From contig NZ_JAINFL010000009.1 of the NCBI RefSeq assembly GCF_022458895.1, forward strand, positions 1 through 64,000: a DNA stretch of 64,000 nucleotides, read 5' to 3'. The translations under genes were made by a program, and so were the position numbers. Numbering within the stretch: position 1 is the first letter of the stretch; the number at the start of each line of letters is the position of its first letter. Below are positions 7,620 through 15,748 of the stretch, piece after piece. The DNA comes from Roseihalotalea indica (lineage in GTDB: Bacteria > Bacteroidota > Bacteroidia > Cytophagales > Cyclobacteriaceae). The notes under the pieces are model-generated. The model was not told where the DNA came from. It did not search any database and saw only the letters and a program-made list of their open reading frames with translations.

Positions 7620-9713
7620 ATGAAGAAATTATCATTCTCGCTCCTACTCATGTTAGGACTTTTTGCGACTGTTCTTGTTTCTTGTAAAGATGATGATGAC
7701 GAGCCACCGCTGCTCGACCCAGTAATTACCGATATCGACCCTGAACAAGGCCCAGTGGGAACACCTGTAACCATTAGAGGCGCGAATTTTGGTGGAGATC
7801 CTATTGTCATGTTTGGTTCTACTGAAGCAACCATTAGCGCTTCGTCTACCACTTCAATTACCACCAGTGTTCCTGAAGGACTAGCCGCTGGAGCAGTACA
7901 AGTTACTGTAACCAACGACGGTTCCGTCTCAGGTGGATCTACTTTTACCGTAACGGATGGTTCTAGTGATGAACCTATGATTGCTACAGTTGCAGATACC
8001 GTAGCGACTATTGATAGTTTAAGTTCTTTATCAGCAGCCATTGATGCTGCCGGACTGACTGACGCTTTAAATGGTGACGGTCCATTTACGTTGTTTGCTC
8101 CTGTTAACGCTGCTTTTGATTCGTTACTTGTATATCAAGACGTGGAAAGTCTCGAGGATTTAATAACTGCTTTGACTGCTGAAGGCGTATCAGGTATCTT
8201 ACAAGCGCATGTAGTAAACGACTCTTTACCGGCGGACCTTTTAATGGCACAAGATTACACTACGTTGAATGCCGGATCAATGATCACCATTACTACAGAA
8301 GGCGACGATGTATTTGCTAACGGTGCTCAGGTTATTCAACCTAATATTACGGTTGGCAACGGAGTAATTCATATCATCGATTCAGTAATCAATATAGAAG
8401 CCAGCCCAGTTGTAGAAGAAGAAGAAGGTACCGTTCGTGTAGCATCATCAGAAGAAGGTGTTGGAAATACTACCTGGACTGCTAATAACACCTATATCCT
8501 TGATGGGTTTGTTTATGTTAATGAAGGCCAAACGCTGACCATTGAACCTGGAACTGTTATCAAAGGGCGCCCAGGACAAGCAGCTAGAGCGAGTGCGTTA
8601 ATTGTTGCTCGTGGAGGGACTATTGAAGCTAACGGAACAGCCGAAGCACCTATTATCTTTACCGCAGAAGCTGATGACCTGGAAGGGTCAGTACCTGACG
8701 ATGCAAATGGCCTTTGGGGTGGAGTCATCATACTAGGAAATGCTTCTACCAACAACTTAGATGTAAATGGTGTAAAAAATATTGAAGGTATACCTACTGA
8801 TGAAACCCGAGGAGCGTACGGTGGCACCGATGATGCTGATGATTCCGGTACACTTACATATGTATCTATCCGGTACGGTGGTAGCGTGATTGGAGCTAAC
8901 AACGAAATCAATGGATTGACCTTGGGCGGAGTAGGTTCCGGAACCGTAATTGACCACGTAGAAATTTGGTCCAATTTGGATGACGGTATAGAGTTTTTTG
9001 GCGGTACCGTGAATGCTACCAACTTGGTAGTGGCCTACCCTGGTGACGACGGGCTGGATGCTGACGAAGGCTACCGAGGAAACATTCAGTACGCTACTGT
9101 TTGGCAAACCAGTGCAACGCTTAATAGCTCTGACCCTAGAGCCATGGAGCTTGATGGTGGAGTAGGTGCCAATGAGGATGTAGAACCATATTCTACTCCT
9201 AATTTTGCAAACCTTACTCTGTTCTACGACGAAGGTGACAATGATTTAGCCAATGCATTTATCCTGCGAGATAATTCAAGTGCCAGCGTATACAATAGTA
9301 TTGCGATCAATCATGATGCGCCAGTATCGCTAGAGCGTCTTACTGATAAGGGAAGCTCTTACGATCGTTACGAAGACGGAACGGTAAATTTCAGCGGTAA
9401 CATCTTCTACAATGTTAATGGTGTGACGGATGCCGCCAACTTTGCTGATCTGTTTGTTATAGACGGAGACGGTGATGCTGCTATAGAAGCTGAAGTAGAA
9501 ACAGCCTTAGCAGGAGCTAATATGGTATCTGATCCTACGTTTGGCACCGGCGCTACGAAATTTACCCCTACTGGAGATGTAACTACTGGAATCGCTACTT
9601 TACCTGAAGAAGCAGGCCTAACGCAATCAACCTATATAGGTTCTGTTGATCCCGCTGCAACCAGCCCTTATTTCGCTACCTGGAGTAAGACCTGGGCGGT
9701 GATCAACCAGTAA
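7620..9713 (+). CDS. Surface lipoprotein with IPT/TIG, fasciclin and beta-helix domains
   Basis: 697 residues. I start at the ATG at 7620 rather than the in-frame TTG at 7602, because MKKLSFSLLLMLGLF...LVSC is then a proper lipoprotein signal with the lipidated Cys near residue 21. CKDDDDE after it resembles the acidic lipoprotein export signal that sends Bacteroidota lipoproteins to the cell surface. Domains in order are IPT/TIG (about 30-110), FAS1 fasciclin (about 117-260, with FTLFAPVNAAFDSL), and a long right-handed beta-helix (about 275-697, beginning NNTYILDGFVYVNEGQTL). Its neighbour 113 bp on is a TonB receptor, so it may be that receptor's surface partner, a role SusD plays elsewhere. 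The ligand is unknown. Close relatives have, as I recall, been mislabelled as multidrug transporters. Confidence 0.82.
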   Translation: MKKLSFSLLLMLGLFATVLVSCKDDDDEPPLLDPVITDIDPEQGPVGTPVTIRGANFGGDPIVMFGSTEATISASSTTSITTSVPEGLAAGAVQVTVTNDGSVSGGSTFTVTDGSSDEPMIATVADTVATIDSLSSLSAAIDAAGLTDALNGDGPFTLFAPVNAAFDSLLVYQDVESLEDLITALTAEGVSGILQAHVVNDSLPADLLMAQDYTTLNAGSMITITTEGDDVFANGAQVIQPNITVGNGVIHIIDSVINIEASPVVEEEEGTVRVASSEEGVGNTTWTANNTYILDGFVYVNEGQTLTIEPGTVIKGRPGQAARASALIVARGGTIEANGTAEAPIIFTAEADDLEGSVPDDANGLWGGVIILGNASTNNLDVNGVKNIEGIPTDETRGAYGGTDDADDSGTLTYVSIRYGGSVIGANNEINGLTLGGVGSGTVIDHVEIWSNLDDGIEFFGGTVNATNLVVAYPGDDGLDADEGYRGNIQYATVWQTSATLNSSDPRAMELDGGVGANEDVEPYSTPNFANLTLFYDEGDNDLANAFILRDNSSASVYNSIAINHDAPVSLERLTDKGSSYDRYEDGTVNFSGNIFYNVNGVTDAANFADLFVIDGDGDAAIEAEVETALAGANMVSDPTFGTGATKFTPTGDVTTGIATLPEEAGLTQSTYIGSVDPAATSPYFATWSKTWAVINQ

Positions 9714-9734
9714 TTTGTTTGAAAATCAGTACAT

Positions 9735-9766
9735 AAAACAGGGTAGCATTAGACTGCCCTGTTTTT
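9735..9766 (+). terminator. Intrinsic terminator between lipoprotein and TonB receptor genes
   Basis: AAAACAGGG (9735-9743) pairs with CCCTGTTTT, with loop GCATTAGA region and a T-run ending at 9766. It implies that the TonB receptor is expressed at a lower, read-through level or from its own promoter. Confidence 0.75.
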
Positions 9767-9826
9767 ATAATTATGTTTTTATCGTCCCCATTATTATTAA
9801 GTCTACTAGTCCACTAATTATTTATC

Positions 9827-12649
9827 ATGCGAACAATCATACTTCTGCTTATTTCGCTCCTTACCTTTGGAAGTGCAATAGCTCAAACTGGTAACATCCG
9901 TACTACGGTTTACGATGATGAAACTGGCGAAGCACTGATTGGTGCTACGGTTGTTATTGCGGGTACTTCTCAAGGAAGCGTTACCGATCTAGACGGTAAA
10001 GCAGCCATTACCGGGCTGGAACCAGGTTCTTACGATATTCAGGTTTCTTATGTATCTTATCAACCCAAAACTATTCAGGGAATAGAAGTGACAGCCGGTG
10101 AAGCTAATAGTTTTGAGGTTCGTCTATCTTCGGAAACCGTAGGGTTACAGGAGGTAGTCGTCACTGCTGAAGCTATCCGCAATAGTGAATCGGCCTTATT
10201 AACTTTACAGAAAAAGTCTCCCTCCGTCATGGATGCCATTTCTGCGGACATGTTCTCGCGGAATGGTGATAATAATGCAGCATCAGCCGTACAGCGCGTA
10301 ACCGGAGTCACGGTAGAAGGTGGGAAATACGTGTATGTACGTGGTTTAGGAGACCGCTACAGTAAGTCTGTTCTCAACGGTGCCGATATACCCGGTCTGG
10401 ACCCTAACCGTAATTCGGTACAGCTGGATATGTTTCCCAGCAACATGATTGATAACATTATTGTCTATAAATCCTTCACTCCCGACTTAACAGGAGAGTT
10501 TACAGGAGGCTTAGTCAACGTAACTACCAAAGAATTTCCTGATCAATTTACCTTACAGGTATCTGGCTCAGTAGGGGTTAATGATCAAGCGACATTTAAC
10601 AACAATTATCTCACCTATCAGGGGGGAGAGCTAGATTGGCTAGGAGTCGATGATGGCACTCGTGAATTGCCCGGTGTTATTGCCGGATACGATATTGAGA
10701 ACTTTCCTAGCCCTGTTCAGATTGGAAGTGATCCTGAGCAGGTAAATGAAGTATCACGTGCTTTTGAAAGTAATCAGTTTACTCCTACGCGGAGTGCTCC
10801 TACCTTAAACCATAGCATGAGCTTTTCTGTAGGAAACCAGAAAGAGTTCCTAGGCAAACCTTTAGGATTCGTGCTGGGTCTGACCTACCGAAGAAACTTT
10901 GATTTCTACGAAAACGGGCAGGTGAATCGCTACGATGGGGTACCGAGTGGTACTACCTCACTTACCAGCAGTCAGCTACTGGCCGTTAATGATGCCGCTT
11001 CTTCGGAGGAAGTTAATGTAGGGGGATTACTTAATTTGTCATACAAGCTATCTACCAATAGCAAGATAAGCCTTAATGGCATGTATAACCAGGCTAGTAC
11101 TGATATGGCGCGCTTCCAAAATGGCTATGATCTTCTGACCAGCCCTGATTCTACGCTGATGGTACGCAACCGGGTGTTATCATTTACTGAGCGAGGTTTA
11201 GCTAACGTTTTACTCAAAGGGGAGCATACTATCACCGGTGCTAATAACCTTAATATTGAGTGGCAGTCATCGTTCACCGACACCTATTTGAACGAACCGG
11301 ACTTGCGCTTTTTGCAGGATAACATACGAAACAGAAACGGTAACTCGACCAATCTGATATCTAACCTGAACCGACCCGGAAGATACTTCCGCGATATGGC
11401 CGAAACCAACTGGGACAGCCGACTGAACATTACCCTTCCGGTGAGTATCTGGGGTGACCGGGAAGGAAAAGTAAAATTAGGCGGAGCCTATACCGAACGT
11501 GACCGTTCATTCCGGGAGCGCCGGTTTGAGTACTTCGTAGACCGGTTGAGCTATACCGGCCCGATAGATGATTTGTTTCTGGATGAGAACCTGGGATACG
11601 ATGCCGACGGAAATCAGCAAACGTATATAGACGAAGTTTCTCAGGATGGCAACAATTACGATGCTACCCAGTATGTATACGCCGCGTACCTGATGTTTGA
11701 TGGCCAGCTAAGTGAAAAGCTGCGAATGGTTGGAGGGGCTCGCTTTGAGCGCACCGATATGTCGTTGGAATCTTTTAGTGGAGTAACCGGTAATTTGGAA
11801 ACCAACGATTTCTTACCAGCCCTTAACTTCACCTATCAGGTGGTAGAGAATATGAACCTGCGAGCTTCGTACGGGCGTACCATTGCCCGACCTACCTTTC
11901 GGGAGTTTGCTCCACTAATCACTTTTGCTTTCTACGGGGATAACAATCAGCTGGGTAATGCGAACCTAACGCGTACGCTGATTGACAACTACGATATACG
12001 TTGGGAAATGTACCCTACCCGCAACGAGTACGTGGCAGCCAGCTTGTTCTATAAGCAATTTGACAATCCTATTGAGAACACAATTAACCCCAATGCGGGT
12101 GGTTCCACTCCTGAATACAAGTACGAAAACGTAGATCAGGCACAAGTGGCCGGGATAGAATTGGAGGTTAGAAAGAATCTGAGCTTTATTTCACCCGCGC
12201 TGGAAGTAATAAGAGCGGGAGTTAATTTCACCTACATCTATTCGCAGGTGAGTTTAGAGGGTGACGAGCTTTTTGCCATCCGGAAGTTTGATCCCGAAGC
12301 CGACGATACTAGGGATATGTATAATCAGTCTCCTTACGTGGTGAATGCTAATCTGGACTACGACAATCCGGAGAACGGATGGTCGGCCAATGCGGTGTTT
12401 AATGTTTTTGGCCAACGGCTTCAGTACTTCACTACAGCACTGCCTTTCGTATACGAACAGCCGCGCCCGGAGCTAAATCTGAGCGTGAAGAAGCAGCTTA
12501 ACGACCGCTGGAGCGTACGGCTAAGAGCCAATAACCTGATCAACCCTGACCACAAGCAAACAATTACGTACCGTGATGTAGAATATATTTTTGATAGCTA
12601 CACCACCGGACGCGATTATTCTATCGGGTTTACGTACCTGATTGAGTAG
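9827..12649 (+). CDS. TonB-dependent outer-membrane receptor (CarboxypepD_reg-like + plug + barrel)
   Basis: 940 residues. A signal peptide (MRTIILLLISLLTFGSAIAQ) is followed by a carboxypeptidase-regulatory-like beta-sandwich (about 22-105, TTVYDDETGEALIGATVV), a TonB plug (about 115-235, with VQRVTGVTVEGG and VYVRGLGDRYS) and a 22-strand barrel ending in an aromatic-rich strand YSIGFTYLIE. It imports a nutrient across the outer membrane using TonB energy. There is no SusD gene; the beta-helix lipoprotein upstream is the likely companion. The 11-bp repeats before that lipoprotein hint at control by phosphate, but the substrate is not evident from sequence. Confidence 0.92.
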   Translation: MRTIILLLISLLTFGSAIAQTGNIRTTVYDDETGEALIGATVVIAGTSQGSVTDLDGKAAITGLEPGSYDIQVSYVSYQPKTIQGIEVTAGEANSFEVRLSSETVGLQEVVVTAEAIRNSESALLTLQKKSPSVMDAISADMFSRNGDNNAASAVQRVTGVTVEGGKYVYVRGLGDRYSKSVLNGADIPGLDPNRNSVQLDMFPSNMIDNIIVYKSFTPDLTGEFTGGLVNVTTKEFPDQFTLQVSGSVGVNDQATFNNNYLTYQGGELDWLGVDDGTRELPGVIAGYDIENFPSPVQIGSDPEQVNEVSRAFESNQFTPTRSAPTLNHSMSFSVGNQKEFLGKPLGFVLGLTYRRNFDFYENGQVNRYDGVPSGTTSLTSSQLLAVNDAASSEEVNVGGLLNLSYKLSTNSKISLNGMYNQASTDMARFQNGYDLLTSPDSTLMVRNRVLSFTERGLANVLLKGEHTITGANNLNIEWQSSFTDTYLNEPDLRFLQDNIRNRNGNSTNLISNLNRPGRYFRDMAETNWDSRLNITLPVSIWGDREGKVKLGGAYTERDRSFRERRFEYFVDRLSYTGPIDDLFLDENLGYDADGNQQTYIDEVSQDGNNYDATQYVYAAYLMFDGQLSEKLRMVGGARFERTDMSLESFSGVTGNLETNDFLPALNFTYQVVENMNLRASYGRTIARPTFREFAPLITFAFYGDNNQLGNANLTRTLIDNYDIRWEMYPTRNEYVAASLFYKQFDNPIENTINPNAGGSTPEYKYENVDQAQVAGIELEVRKNLSFISPALEVIRAGVNFTYIYSQVSLEGDELFAIRKFDPEADDTRDMYNQSPYVVNANLDYDNPENGWSANAVFNVFGQRLQYFTTALPFVYEQPRPELNLSVKKQLNDRWSVRLRANNLINPDHKQTITYRDVEYIFDSYTTGRDYSIGFTYLIE

Positions 12650-12675
12650 TCGGGAATAAAGTATCGCTATATAGT

Positions 12676-12710
12676 AAAAAGGATGTTACTCAAAAGTAGC
12701 ATCCTTTTTT
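12676..12710. terminator. Bidirectional intrinsic terminator
   Basis: AAAAAGGATG..ACT (12676-12690) pairs with AGT..CATCCTTTTT (12695-12709) around a CAAA loop. A-tract and T-tract on the two sides let it serve both the TonB receptor (+) and the converging small lipoprotein gene (-), whose stop codon it touches. Confidence 0.85.
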
Positions 12711-13176
12711 ATTGGGTGCGGGTAGTATCCATGTTGAAATAGATATGGTAACTATGTTTGACAGAATCAGGCTTTTCTACTCCTCGCAGATAGAAGTTAA
12801 CCGCCTTAAAGCCATCAATATTCTTCCACATGATCATCGCTAAGGAATCGTACTGCGTGGGCTCTACATAGTCGATGCCAAAACGGGTGATTGTGGCGGG
12901 AGTAAATTCCAGCGGATAAGGGTCCTGAACAACAATCTCTTTTATCTTACCCTGATAGTGTCTCACCTCAACCTGATGATCCTTATAAAACTGGATAAAA
13001 TACTGCTTACCAAACACCGTCCGAGTATAGGCGCTGTCCGGTTCGCCTAGTATGTCAGCTACTTCGGTAGGAGATTTGGCAATGAGCTCCGGAGCGTTGA
13101 AGACAATTTCTTCTTCGGGGGTATTGCAGGAGAAGAGGCATACAAAAGCAAATACAATAAGATAGCGGTAGTGCAT
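12709..13176 (-). CDS. Small predicted lipoprotein of unknown function
   Basis: 155 residues. The N-terminus MHYRYLIVFAFVCLFSC is a lipoprotein signal with Cys17 as the lipidation site, followed by NTPEEE. The rest is a compact mixed domain with the sequence SPTEVADILGEPDSAYTRT, reminiscent of the small BamE/SmpA-like 'VxxxLGxPD' lipoprotein folds, but I cannot assign it firmly. It converges on the TonB receptor gene and shares its terminator. The 243-bp spacing from msrA on the same strand suggests its own promoter. No function is assigned. Confidence 0.75.
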   Translation of the reverse strand: MHYRYLIVFAFVCLFSCNTPEEEIVFNAPELIAKSPTEVADILGEPDSAYTRTVFGKQYFIQFYKDHQVEVRHYQGKIKEIVVQDPYPLEFTPATITRFGIDYVEPTQYDSLAMIMWKNIDGFKAVNFYLRGVEKPDSVKHSYHIYFNMDTTRTQ

Positions 13177-13362
13177 AGTCAGTACTCTATAATTCTAACA
13201 GCACAAAGCTAGTAAATCTCACCCAAGTAGCGAAAAAGTAAAAGTCAGAAGAGAGGAAAGTGCTATGAGTGTATTATTGAAAAAATGTCTGTAGGTTCCA
13301 TATAAAACTACACGCAATTCTATGCATATTACGTAATACAAACCATCTCTGGTAGTATTTAT

Positions 13363-13398
13363 AAAAAAAAGCGCTACCATTTATTGGCTAGCGCTTTT
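13363..13398 (-). terminator. Intrinsic terminator of msrA
   Basis: AAAAGCGCTACC (13367-13378) pairs with GG.TAGCGCTTTT (13386-13398). Read on the minus strand the stem runs into eight T, 20 bp after the msrA stop codon. Confidence 0.85.
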
Positions 13399-13418
13399 AT
13401 ATGATTATTTAAGTGATT

Positions 13419-13958
13419 TTACACTTTTTGAGATTTTAGCTTGTTGCTAAATACCTGCTTAAACTTATCCACTTTTGGGCGAATAACAAATGAGCAGTAG
13501 CCCTCGCCGGGATGGTTCTTATAGTAATTCTGATGGTACTCCTCTGCCGGATAAAATGTATCCAGTGGGCTAATCTCCGTAACAACCGGATTACTGAAAG
13601 CTCCTGAGTCATTCAGTTTGTGTTTGTAGTCTTCCGCCAGTTGCTTTTGCTCATCATCGTGGTAATACACTACTGAGCGGTACTGGGTGCCTACATCATT
13701 TCCCTGGCGGTTAAGGGTGGTTGGATCGTGCGTTTTCCAGAAGATCTCCAGCAGTTCGTCATATGAAATAATGTCGGCATCATACGTGATCTGTATTACT
13801 TCAGCATGCCCGGTTCGTCCGCTGCACACCTCTCGGTATGTGGGGTTGGCGATTTTTCCTCCGGCATAGCCTGAAACAACTTTTTCTACCCCTTCTACGT
13901 CCTGAAATACGGCCTCAGTGCACCAAAAGCAGCCTGAGCCAAATGTTGCTTGCTTCAT
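13419..13958 (-). CDS. msrA: Peptide-methionine (S)-S-oxide reductase MsrA
   Basis: MsrA repairs oxidised methionine (S-form sulfoxide) in proteins. The catalytic motif GCFWC is near the N-terminus, as in all MsrA, followed by VSGYAGG and PTYREVCSGRTGHAEV, and the C-terminal GEGYCSFVI may supply a resolving Cys. The start is set at the ATG at 13958 (MKQATFGSG, 179 residues) because the upstream GTG at 13994 adds 12 residues not found in the family. There is no fused MsrB domain. A terminator follows, and the peroxiredoxin gene lies upstream on the same strand, making a small oxidative-damage neighbourhood. Confidence 0.95.
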   Translation of the reverse strand: MKQATFGSGCFWCTEAVFQDVEGVEKVVSGYAGGKIANPTYREVCSGRTGHAEVIQITYDADIISYDELLEIFWKTHDPTTLNRQGNDVGTQYRSVVYYHDDEQKQLAEDYKHKLNDSGAFSNPVVTEISPLDTFYPAEEYHQNYYKNHPGEGYCSFVIRPKVDKFKQVFSNKLKSQKV

Positions 13959-14152
13959 ATTATCTAATAGGTTTTTGCGTATGTAATTATCCACTTTATC
14001 AACGAAGTGTGTGCCTAAAAGTTCGTATAGATGGACGCTGTATAGCGGGGGAGGGTAAGCAGGGGGCCGGAGGCGATTTGGCTAGGCGGGAAGCAGGGGG
14101 GACTTAGTTGCAATAGGTAGGAGCCTGTTAGGGAGGGGTTGAAGTACAAAAT

Positions 14153-14188
14153 CCGGAGACAAGAGCATTTTATAAACTCTGTCTCCGG
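14153..14188 (-). terminator. Hairpin downstream of the peroxiredoxin gene, possible terminator
   Basis: CCGGAGACAAGAG (14153-14165) pairs with CTCTGTCTCCGG (14177-14188) with one bulged base. On the minus strand the following T-tract is short. It is 80 bp past the peroxiredoxin stop codon. A second inverted repeat, AGGCGGT/ACCGCCT (about 14219-14247), lies between. The rest of the 13959-14268 gap is G-rich and shows no gene. Confidence 0.5.
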
Positions 14189-14268
14189 CTTTTATCCACA
14201 GATCTATGCTACATCATAAGGCGGTTCCTGCCTACTGCTTACCGCCTCAAGCCGCCTGTTTCCGAAAA

Positions 14269-14904
14269 TCACTTATTCGGTTGCGGAGTAGTACGTAGAT
14301 ACGGTTTAATAATTTTATGTCCTTTAGGAAAGCGAGTGGGAATATCCTCTGTAGCAATAGAAGGTGAAACTACCACATCTTCCCCATCTTTCCAGTCGGC
14401 AGGAGTGGCTACGCTATAGTTCGCAGTTAATTGCAGAGAGTCAATCACCCGAAGTAGCTCATTAAAGTTACGTCCGGTAGATGCCGGATACGTCAGCATC
14501 AGTTTGATTTTTTTATCGGGGCTAATGACAAACACAGAGCGAACTGTCATGGTGTCTGACGCATTGGGATGAATCATACCGTATAGGTCGGCAATCTTAC
14601 CCTCCGGGTCAGCAATCAGAGGAAAGTTGACTGTGGTATTTTGAGTTTCGTTAATGTCACTAATCCAGCCAGCGTGTGAGTCTAAATCATTGACGCTGAT
14701 GGCTAATACTTTGGTATTGCGTTTAGCAAATTCATCGGCTAGCTGAGCCGTTCTGCCTAGCTCCGTAGTGCAAACAGGGGTGTAATCGGCAGGATGAGAG
14801 AAAAGCACTCCCCAACCATCGCCAAGGTATTCATAAAAATCAATGTCGCCTTTGCTGGTTTGAGCTTGAAAATTGGGAGCAGTGTCCCCAAGTCGTAATT
14901 CCAT
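14269..14904 (-). CDS. 1-Cys peroxiredoxin (Prx6/AhpC-TSA family)
   Basis: Reduces peroxides with a single peroxidatic cysteine. The start is set at the ATG at 14904 (MELRLGDTAPNFQA, 211 residues), the normal Prx6 N-terminus; the longer frame adds 30 unrelated residues. The motif HPADYTPVCTTELG holds the peroxidatic Cys (about 46), and the extended C-terminal domain VATPADWKDGEDVVVSPS is characteristic of the Prx6 subgroup, with no AhpC-type resolving cysteine evident. It is likely cytoplasmic. It shares direction with msrA, and a region with several dyads lies about 220-270 bp upstream of the start codon, between this gene and the divergent small secreted-protein gene. Confidence 0.93.
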   Translation of the reverse strand: MELRLGDTAPNFQAQTSKGDIDFYEYLGDGWGVLFSHPADYTPVCTTELGRTAQLADEFAKRNTKVLAISVNDLDSHAGWISDINETQNTTVNFPLIADPEGKIADLYGMIHPNASDTMTVRSVFVISPDKKIKLMLTYPASTGRNFNELLRVIDSLQLTANYSVATPADWKDGEDVVVSPSIATEDIPTRFPKGHKIIKPYLRTTPQPNK

Positions 14905-15120
14905 GGTGTGTGTAGTATTTAAAAGGTTAAACGTTGGGTAACAGTACGAAAACCTGGAAGCGAAGTTTACCGAATCAGCTTTCTCTTTTGTCAAAAGCGG
15001 CCTTTAAACAAATGCGTATTGTATAGGATCATTCTTATAAAAACCAGGTAACCAGAGAAAAGCACTAATGTAAGAGCTGCGAGTACTCTGTGCATTGCAC
15101 CGACTATTGAGCAACAAAAG

Positions 15121-15176
15121 TGGGGAAAGTTTCCCCAATATGTTTCTGCTATACTCAGTATAAGAGCTCATATTGG
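15121..15176. promoter_or_regulatory. Nested dyads in a divergent intergenic region, possible operator
   Basis: TGGGGAAA-G-TTTCCCCA is a perfect 17-bp palindrome at 15121-15137. Next to it, CCAATATG (15135-15142) pairs with CATATTGG (15169-15176), enclosing ATACT-C-AGTAT (15151-15161). The block lies between the peroxiredoxin gene (-) and the gene at 15272 (+), so it could control either. The rest of 14905-15271 shows nothing further. Confidence 0.4.
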
Positions 15177-15271
15177 AAAAATTATATTCATAAAGTATTG
15201 AAAATCAAATACTTAAAAATAAGACCGATATGGTATGGTTCTTTGTACTAAATGAATAAAAACTATCAATT

Positions 15272-15658
15272 ATGAGAAAGGTATTTGTCTGCGTCGCTGT
15301 TAGTTTGATTTCCTGGAATTTTGCTCAGGCACAAGAAGATATGTGGTTTGAAGAAATGCAAGATAGCCAGGAGCTGTTCATCAATGAACCTGCTGATGAA
15401 GATCCGGCTTCAGCCAATATACTTTCTATGGAATTACCTCCTAAAGTGCTTTTTGCATTAGATCAGGGGGATTACCAGCACCTGACCATTACCAGAGCTC
15501 GTTTGCTGGATCAGAGAGATCAACGTCGCTTGCAAATCACTTACGATGAAGATCCTTCAGTGATGCTGTATGAGCTCTTGCTGGAAGATGAAAACAGTGC
15601 AGTTACCCTATATTATACTGAAGAAGGCGAATTATTAAACGCTGTTCAGAGCGTATAG
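15272..15658 (+). CDS. Small exported protein of unknown function
   Basis: 128 residues with a clear signal peptide (MRKVFVCVAVSLISWNFAQAQ, cleavage near 21). The mature part is acidic (EDMWFEEMQDSQ, NEPADEDPAS) and then shows short alternating strands, LQITYDEDPSVMLYELLLE, resembling the beta-rich PepSY-like small periplasmic proteins, though no signature residue confirms this. It is followed 16 bp later by a long inverted repeat that may end its transcript. I do not recognise a function. Confidence 0.72.
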   Translation: MRKVFVCVAVSLISWNFAQAQEDMWFEEMQDSQELFINEPADEDPASANILSMELPPKVLFALDQGDYQHLTITRARLLDQRDQRRLQITYDEDPSVMLYELLLEDENSAVTLYYTEEGELLNAVQSV

Positions 15659-15673
15659 GCACATAATATTTTG

Positions 15674-15748
15674 ATTTCATAGGCGAGCTGGGCAGATTGT
15701 TTTATTTTAGCCCCTTATTAATAAAACGCCTGCGCTCGCCTATGAAAT
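15674..15748 (+). promoter_or_regulatory. Long hairpin covering the start codon of the hydrolase gene
   Basis: ATTTCATAGGCGAGC (15674-15688) is an exact inverted copy of GCTCGCCTATGAAAT (15734-15748), 15 bp. Inside it GCAG/CTGC (15692-15695/15730-15733) and GTTTTATT/AATAAAAC (15699-15706/15720-15727) extend the stem to about 27 pairs. The ATG at 15742 is buried in the 3' arm, and a T-rich tract follows. It could be an attenuator or a translational switch, or simply a terminator overlapping the next gene. Confidence 0.6.

Noticed and set aside
8513..9107. Two minus-strand open frames inside the beta-helix gene
   Set aside because: Antisense shadows of a repetitive gene; no start signal or known motif.
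13687..14107. Plus-strand open frames over msrA and its upstream region
   Set aside because: Shadows of msrA or low-complexity sequence, with no family resemblance.
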